Part shown: positions 61,118-64,000 of the stretch, in pieces
Layout of the letters: each line of letters starts with the position of its first letter
Numbering within the stretch: the first letter of the stretch is position 1
DNA from: Azoarcus sp031556475
GTDB lineage: Bacteria; Pseudomonadota; Gammaproteobacteria; Burkholderiales; Rhodocyclaceae
Assembly: GCA_031556475.1 (NCBI GenBank)
Contig: JAVBSY010000008.1
Coordinates: 1 to 64,000 of the forward strand
Direction: 5' to 3'
DNA: 64,000 nt
Program-made: the position numbers and the translations under genes
Notes under the pieces: generated by a model
Databases searched by the model: none
What the model was told of the DNA's origin: nothing
What the model saw: only the letters and a program-made list of their open reading frames with translations

Positions 61118-62623
61118 CTACTCTGGCCGCATCTGTGGAAACAGAATCACATCGCGGATCGAGGGACTGTCGGTGAGCAACATGACAAGACGGTCGATCC
61201 CGATACCGCAACCACCGGTAGGGGGCAGACCAAACTCGAGGGCACGGATGTAATCGGCATCGTAGTACATGGCCTCCTCGTCGCCCGCGTTTTTGGCCTT
61301 TACCTGCTCCTGCAGTCGGGCAGCCTGATCTTCCGGATCGTTGAGTTCGGAGAAACCGTTGGCGATTTCGCGGCCGACAATGAAAAGCTCAAAGCGCTCT
61401 GTGATATCGGGATTGGCATCGTTGCGGCGGGCGAGGGGAGATACTTCCGCCGGGTAATCGATGATGAAGGTCGGCTCCCACAAATCCGCCTCGGTCGTTT
61501 CCTCGAACAGCATCAGTTGCAGGCCGCCCAACCCGGTATCCGCCCTGGCTTGCACACCCATACCGGCAAGCTTGGTGCGTAGCCAATCGGTATCGTTGAG
61601 CTGTTCAACGGAAAAGCCGGGGTGATATTTGCGAATGGCCTCGACGATGGTCAGACGCGCAAAAGGTTTGGAAAGATCGAGTTCGCGTCCCTGATAGACG
61701 AAGCTCTCGGCACCAAGCGCATCGCGCGCGGCATGGCGAATCAGCCCTTCGGTGAAATTCATCAGCGTCTTGTAGTTCGCATACGCTTCATAGAATTCCA
61801 TCATGGTGAATTCCGGATTGTGCCGTGGGCTCAGACCCTCATTCCGGAAATTCCTGTTTATTTCAAATACCTTCTCGAATCCGCCGACCACCAGGCGCTT
61901 GAGGTAAAGCTCGGGCGCAATGCGCAGAAACAGCTCCATATCGAGCGCATTGTGGTGCGTAGTGAACGGCTTGGCCGCGGCACCGCCAGGAATAGGGTGC
62001 ATCATCGGCGTTTCGACTTCGAGAAAACCGTGATTGACCATGTAGTTACGGATCGACTGCACCATGCGGCTGCGCGCGACGAAGGTAAAGCGCGTCTGCT
62101 CGCTCATGATCAGATCGATATACCGCTGGCGGTATTTCTGCTCGACATCGGTGAGGCCGTGGAATTTGTCCGGCAACGGCCGCAAGGTTTTGGTCAGCAA
62201 GTGTATTTCGGAGGCTTGCACGGTCAATTCGCCGGTTTTGGTCTTGAACAGGGTTCCGACACAACCGACGATGTCGCCAATATCCCAGTGTTTGAAATCG
62301 GCATAGACATCCTCGCCGATGGCATCGCGCGTCACATAGAGCTGGATGCGTCCAGACAAGTCCTGAATCGTGATGAAACTTGCCTTGCCCATGACGCGCT
62401 TGAGCATGATCCGGCCTGCGACCCGAACCTCCACCGGCGTGTCATGCAACGTGTCGGCATCTTTTTCGCCATAAAGCTCATCAAGCTTGCCCGCGGTGTT
62501 CTCGCGTGAAAAATCGTTGGGAAAAGCTTTGCCGGATTGGCGCCATGCGGCGAGCTTCTCGCGGCGCTCGGCAATGATGTGGTTTTCGTCTTGGGCAGAA
62601 GGCGAGCTAGTCTGATCGGACAT
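61118..62623 (-). CDS. lysS: Lysyl-tRNA synthetase (class II)
   Basis: A 501-residue class II LysRS with the N-terminal OB-fold anticodon domain (VRVAGRIMLKRVMGKASFIT) and the catalytic motifs: motif 2 NEGLSPRHNPEFTMMEFYEA and motif 3 GCGIGIDRLVMLLTD. ATG 62623 (MSDQTSS) was preferred over a TTG three codons earlier. It is convergent with the Pcr-like operon. Confidence 0.98.
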   Translation of the reverse strand: MSDQTSSPSAQDENHIIAERREKLAAWRQSGKAFPNDFSRENTAGKLDELYGEKDADTLHDTPVEVRVAGRIMLKRVMGKASFITIQDLSGRIQLYVTRDAIGEDVYADFKHWDIGDIVGCVGTLFKTKTGELTVQASEIHLLTKTLRPLPDKFHGLTDVEQKYRQRYIDLIMSEQTRFTFVARSRMVQSIRNYMVNHGFLEVETPMMHPIPGGAAAKPFTTHHNALDMELFLRIAPELYLKRLVVGGFEKVFEINRNFRNEGLSPRHNPEFTMMEFYEAYANYKTLMNFTEGLIRHAARDALGAESFVYQGRELDLSKPFARLTIVEAIRKYHPGFSVEQLNDTDWLRTKLAGMGVQARADTGLGGLQLMLFEETTEADLWEPTFIIDYPAEVSPLARRNDANPDITERFELFIVGREIANGFSELNDPEDQAARLQEQVKAKNAGDEEAMYYDADYIRALEFGLPPTGGCGIGIDRLVMLLTDSPSIRDVILFPQMRPE

Positions 62624-62778
62624 GATAGGCAAAACATTTCAAGGGATATCGATTGTCGCAGGCATGACGGACACGAGCAAATATTGCGGGTGGAATCTTT
62701 GTTCATCAGCACAAGGATGTAGGAAGCCAACATGCTGATTTTTCAGGTCTCTTATAGCCTTTCGCTACAGATAAAGTG

Positions 62779-62810
62779 AAAAAGGCCGGGGCCCTTGCGG
62801 ACACCCGGCC
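62779..62810 (-). terminator. Terminator of the DUF1161 gene
   Basis: Read leftward, GGCCGGG (62810-62804) pairs with CCCGGCC (62790-62784) around a 13-nt loop, and TTTTT follows (62783-62779). It lies 21 bp after the DUF1161 stop. Confidence 0.75.
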
Positions 62811-62830
62811 TGTCGGTCGTCCCAAGGGAC

Positions 62831-63052
62831 TCACTTCGAATAGACGATTTCCTTGCTTCCACCTTCACAGGAGCCAACGACCTTCTTGTCGGTCACGCTG
62901 CCCTTGTCGACGATCTCCAGGGTGAAAGTGGTGACACCATTGGCCTTGATCTTCGCCTCGATCTCCGACTTCAACTCTTCGCACGGCTTGCCGGCGGCAA
63001 ACGCACTGCCCGCCAGGGCGAAGATCCCCACAGCCATCAGGAACTTCTTCAT
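62831..63052 (-). CDS. DUF1161 family small periplasmic protein
   Basis: A 73-residue secreted protein starting MKKFLMAVGIFALAGSAFA, with signal cleavage after AFA. The mature part has two cysteines (KPCEELKSEIEAKI and VVGSCEGGSKEIVYSK) that could form a disulfide and fits the DUF1161 family. The function is unknown. Its own terminator follows, so it is a short independent transcript. Confidence 0.88.
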   Translation of the reverse strand: MKKFLMAVGIFALAGSAFAAGKPCEELKSEIEAKIKANGVTTFTLEIVDKGSVTDKKVVGSCEGGSKEIVYSK

Positions 63053-63167
63053 CGGTAACGCTCCCTCGTCGTTTACAGGAAAGGGCCCGAGTGGGCCGAA
63101 AAACCGGGACAACCCGGCGCGCGGATCTACGCATCCCACCATCATGGCAGGGATGCGCGACAAAAAA

Positions 63168-63383
63168 CTAGCTGTTGGCAATTCTGAAACCGACCTTGAG
63201 CGTCACCTGATAGTGCCCGACGGCGCCATTCTCGATATGTCCTCGGGTGTCCACTACCTCGAACCACTCCATGAAATCGATACTCTTGGCTGCCTCAGCC
63301 AAGGCGTTGTTGATCGCATCCTCGATGCTGGTACGCGAAGAGCCGACCAGCTCGACCTTCTTGTAAGTGTGGTGGTTGGACAT
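63168..63383 (-). CDS. Dodecin flavin-binding protein
   Basis: A 71-residue dodecin. HTYKKVELVGSSRTSIEDAI, then the flavin-stacking Trp39 in MEWFEVVDTRGHIENG and YQVTLKVGFRI are the family pattern. Dodecins form 12-subunit shells that store or buffer flavins. It lies upstream of the DUF1161 gene with a 115-bp gap. Confidence 0.93.
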   Translation of the reverse strand: MSNHHTYKKVELVGSSRTSIEDAINNALAEAAKSIDFMEWFEVVDTRGHIENGAVGHYQVTLKVGFRIANS

Positions 63384-63750
63384 ACTCGATCCCCTCAGTT
63401 AGCCGCATCATGTGGATAGGTTGTCGATGCCTCGATGGGCAGCAATTGTGAGGTGGACCCACGACAAACGAATGGGTTCAGACTTTCAGCCACCACGCCA
63501 AGCCGGCACGCAAAAGCATGGGCTGACCAAAGGAAGTAAGATGGGGAGCCGCCAGGGTGCATGGCAGAGGCTTCGAGATGTGGTACGACATGACTGGCTC
63601 GACTCCTGTAACCGCTTGATTGGACGTAGCGAAGCGGTTCGCCATGAAGCGTCAACAAAACCCTAGTGTCAGGCATAAGTCATGTAAATGACAAGAAGAT
63701 ATTCACGGAGGAGGGCGGACTTTTTTTGGCATTTTATGGAGTTCATCCGA
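63384..63750. other. Intergenic region before the ferric-reductase-like gene
   Basis: This 367-bp stretch holds no gene I can support. An inverted repeat AACCGCTT (63610-63617) and AAGCGGTT (63632-63639) encloses a 14-nt loop without a T-run. Short open frames here have no recognisable content. The stretch 63,680-63,720 is AT-richer and may contain the promoter for the next gene. Confidence 0.4.
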
Positions 63751-64000
63751 ATGAAAAAGATCAAGATCGCCCTATGGGTAACACTGGGCGCACTGACCCT
63801 GCTATGGATGCTTGCCGACACTTTCTTTCCGCAACCCTTCGGCTATTTCCCACTGCGTAGTGTTCTGGTTCAGTATTCCGGCGTAATCACCATGGGTGCG
63901 ATGAGCATTGCCATGATCTTGGCCATCCGTCCACGTGCCATCGAGCATTGGTTCGGCGGATTGGACAAGATGTATCGCCTGCACAAGTGGTTGGGCATTA
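63751..64000 (+). CDS. Ferric-reductase-like transmembrane protein, N-terminal fragment
   Basis: The first 83 codons of a gene cut by the right edge. The protein begins MKKIKIALWVTLGALTLLWM, with two predicted transmembrane helices (about 5-22 and 38-60) and then LDKMYRLHKWLGI. The His-containing RLHKWLG is typical of the first haem-binding helix of ferric reductase/NADPH-oxidase-like membrane domains. GGAG lies ahead of the ATG. Whether it carries a C-terminal FAD/NAD domain cannot be seen. Confidence 0.7.
   Translation, partial: MKKIKIALWVTLGALTLLWMLADTFFPQPFGYFPLRSVLVQYSGVITMGAMSIAMILAIRPRAIEHWFGGLDKMYRLHKWLGI

Noticed and set aside
63590..63660. tRNA-like fold near the right end
   Set aside because: An 8-bp stem is present, but no acceptor stem, T-loop GTTCRA or anticodon arm can be drawn.
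1..64000. CRISPR arrays, rRNA and tRNA genes
   Set aside because: No regularly spaced repeats and no rRNA or tRNA signatures were seen on either strand.

Overview
This 64 kb window looks like a chromosomal stretch of a betaproteobacterium, most likely of the Rhodocyclales type. The G+C content is high. The housekeeping order coq7 - rplM-rpsI - argC - erpA - M23 peptidase - tyrS - murI, the CNP1-like protein and the flhB-flhA-flhF-flhG-fliA-motC order are all familiar from that class. The lineage is inferred from gene content only. No tRNA, rRNA, CRISPR array or intact insertion sequence was seen.

Region 1 (1-25,100) is an almost complete type VI secretion system (T6SS) in two divergent arms. 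The leftward arm runs ppkA, a lipoprotein gene, tssA, tssB, tssC, hcp, tssE, tssF, tssG, three genes I do not recognise, clpV and the 5' end of vgrG, which leaves the window. The rightward arm runs fha, pppA, tssJ, tssK, tssL (with an OmpA domain), tssM and tagF, followed by an alkaline-phosphatase-superfamily gene. PpkA, PppA, the FHA protein and TagF together form the known threonine-phosphorylation switch of T6SS firing. Hcp is flanked by strong hairpins. A tandem 23-bp repeat sits in the divergent promoter region. The three unrecognised genes between tssG and clpV are the best candidates for unknown T6SS components or cargo.

Region 2 (26,500-36,200) holds a DUF1178 gene, a pseudouridine synthase (RluE type), a DUF192 protein and a flagellar regulatory and export block: flhB, flhA, flhF, an flhG relative with a destroyed P-loop, fliA, and a motA-family motC with no motD. 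A convergent PilZ gene takes the expected place of motD.

Region 3 (36,200-51,600) is mostly housekeeping: a lytic transglycosylase, proS, rppH, a CNP1-like protein, coq7, rplM-rpsI, argC, erpA, an M23 peptidase, tyrS, murI, a 3-mercaptopyruvate-type sulfurtransferase, a SpoIIAA-like protein and pntAB. A probable small RNA of about 130 nt, with a C/U-rich anti-Shine-Dalgarno loop and a perfect terminator, lies between coq7 and rplM.

Region 4 (51,700-61,060) is a self-contained respiratory module. A sensor kinase and an NtrC-type (sigma-54) regulator are divergent from a four-gene operon. The operon encodes a Tat-exported type II DMSO-reductase-family molybdoenzyme, its iron-sulfur subunit, a tetraheme cytochrome c and a TorD-type chaperone. 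The gene order and subunit types match perchlorate reductase pcrABCD. A consensus -24/-12 promoter precedes the operon and a strong terminator ends it. No chlorite dismutase gene is present in the window.

Region 5 (61,100-64,000) carries lysS, a DUF1161 protein, dodecin and the start of a ferric-reductase-like membrane protein cut by the window edge.
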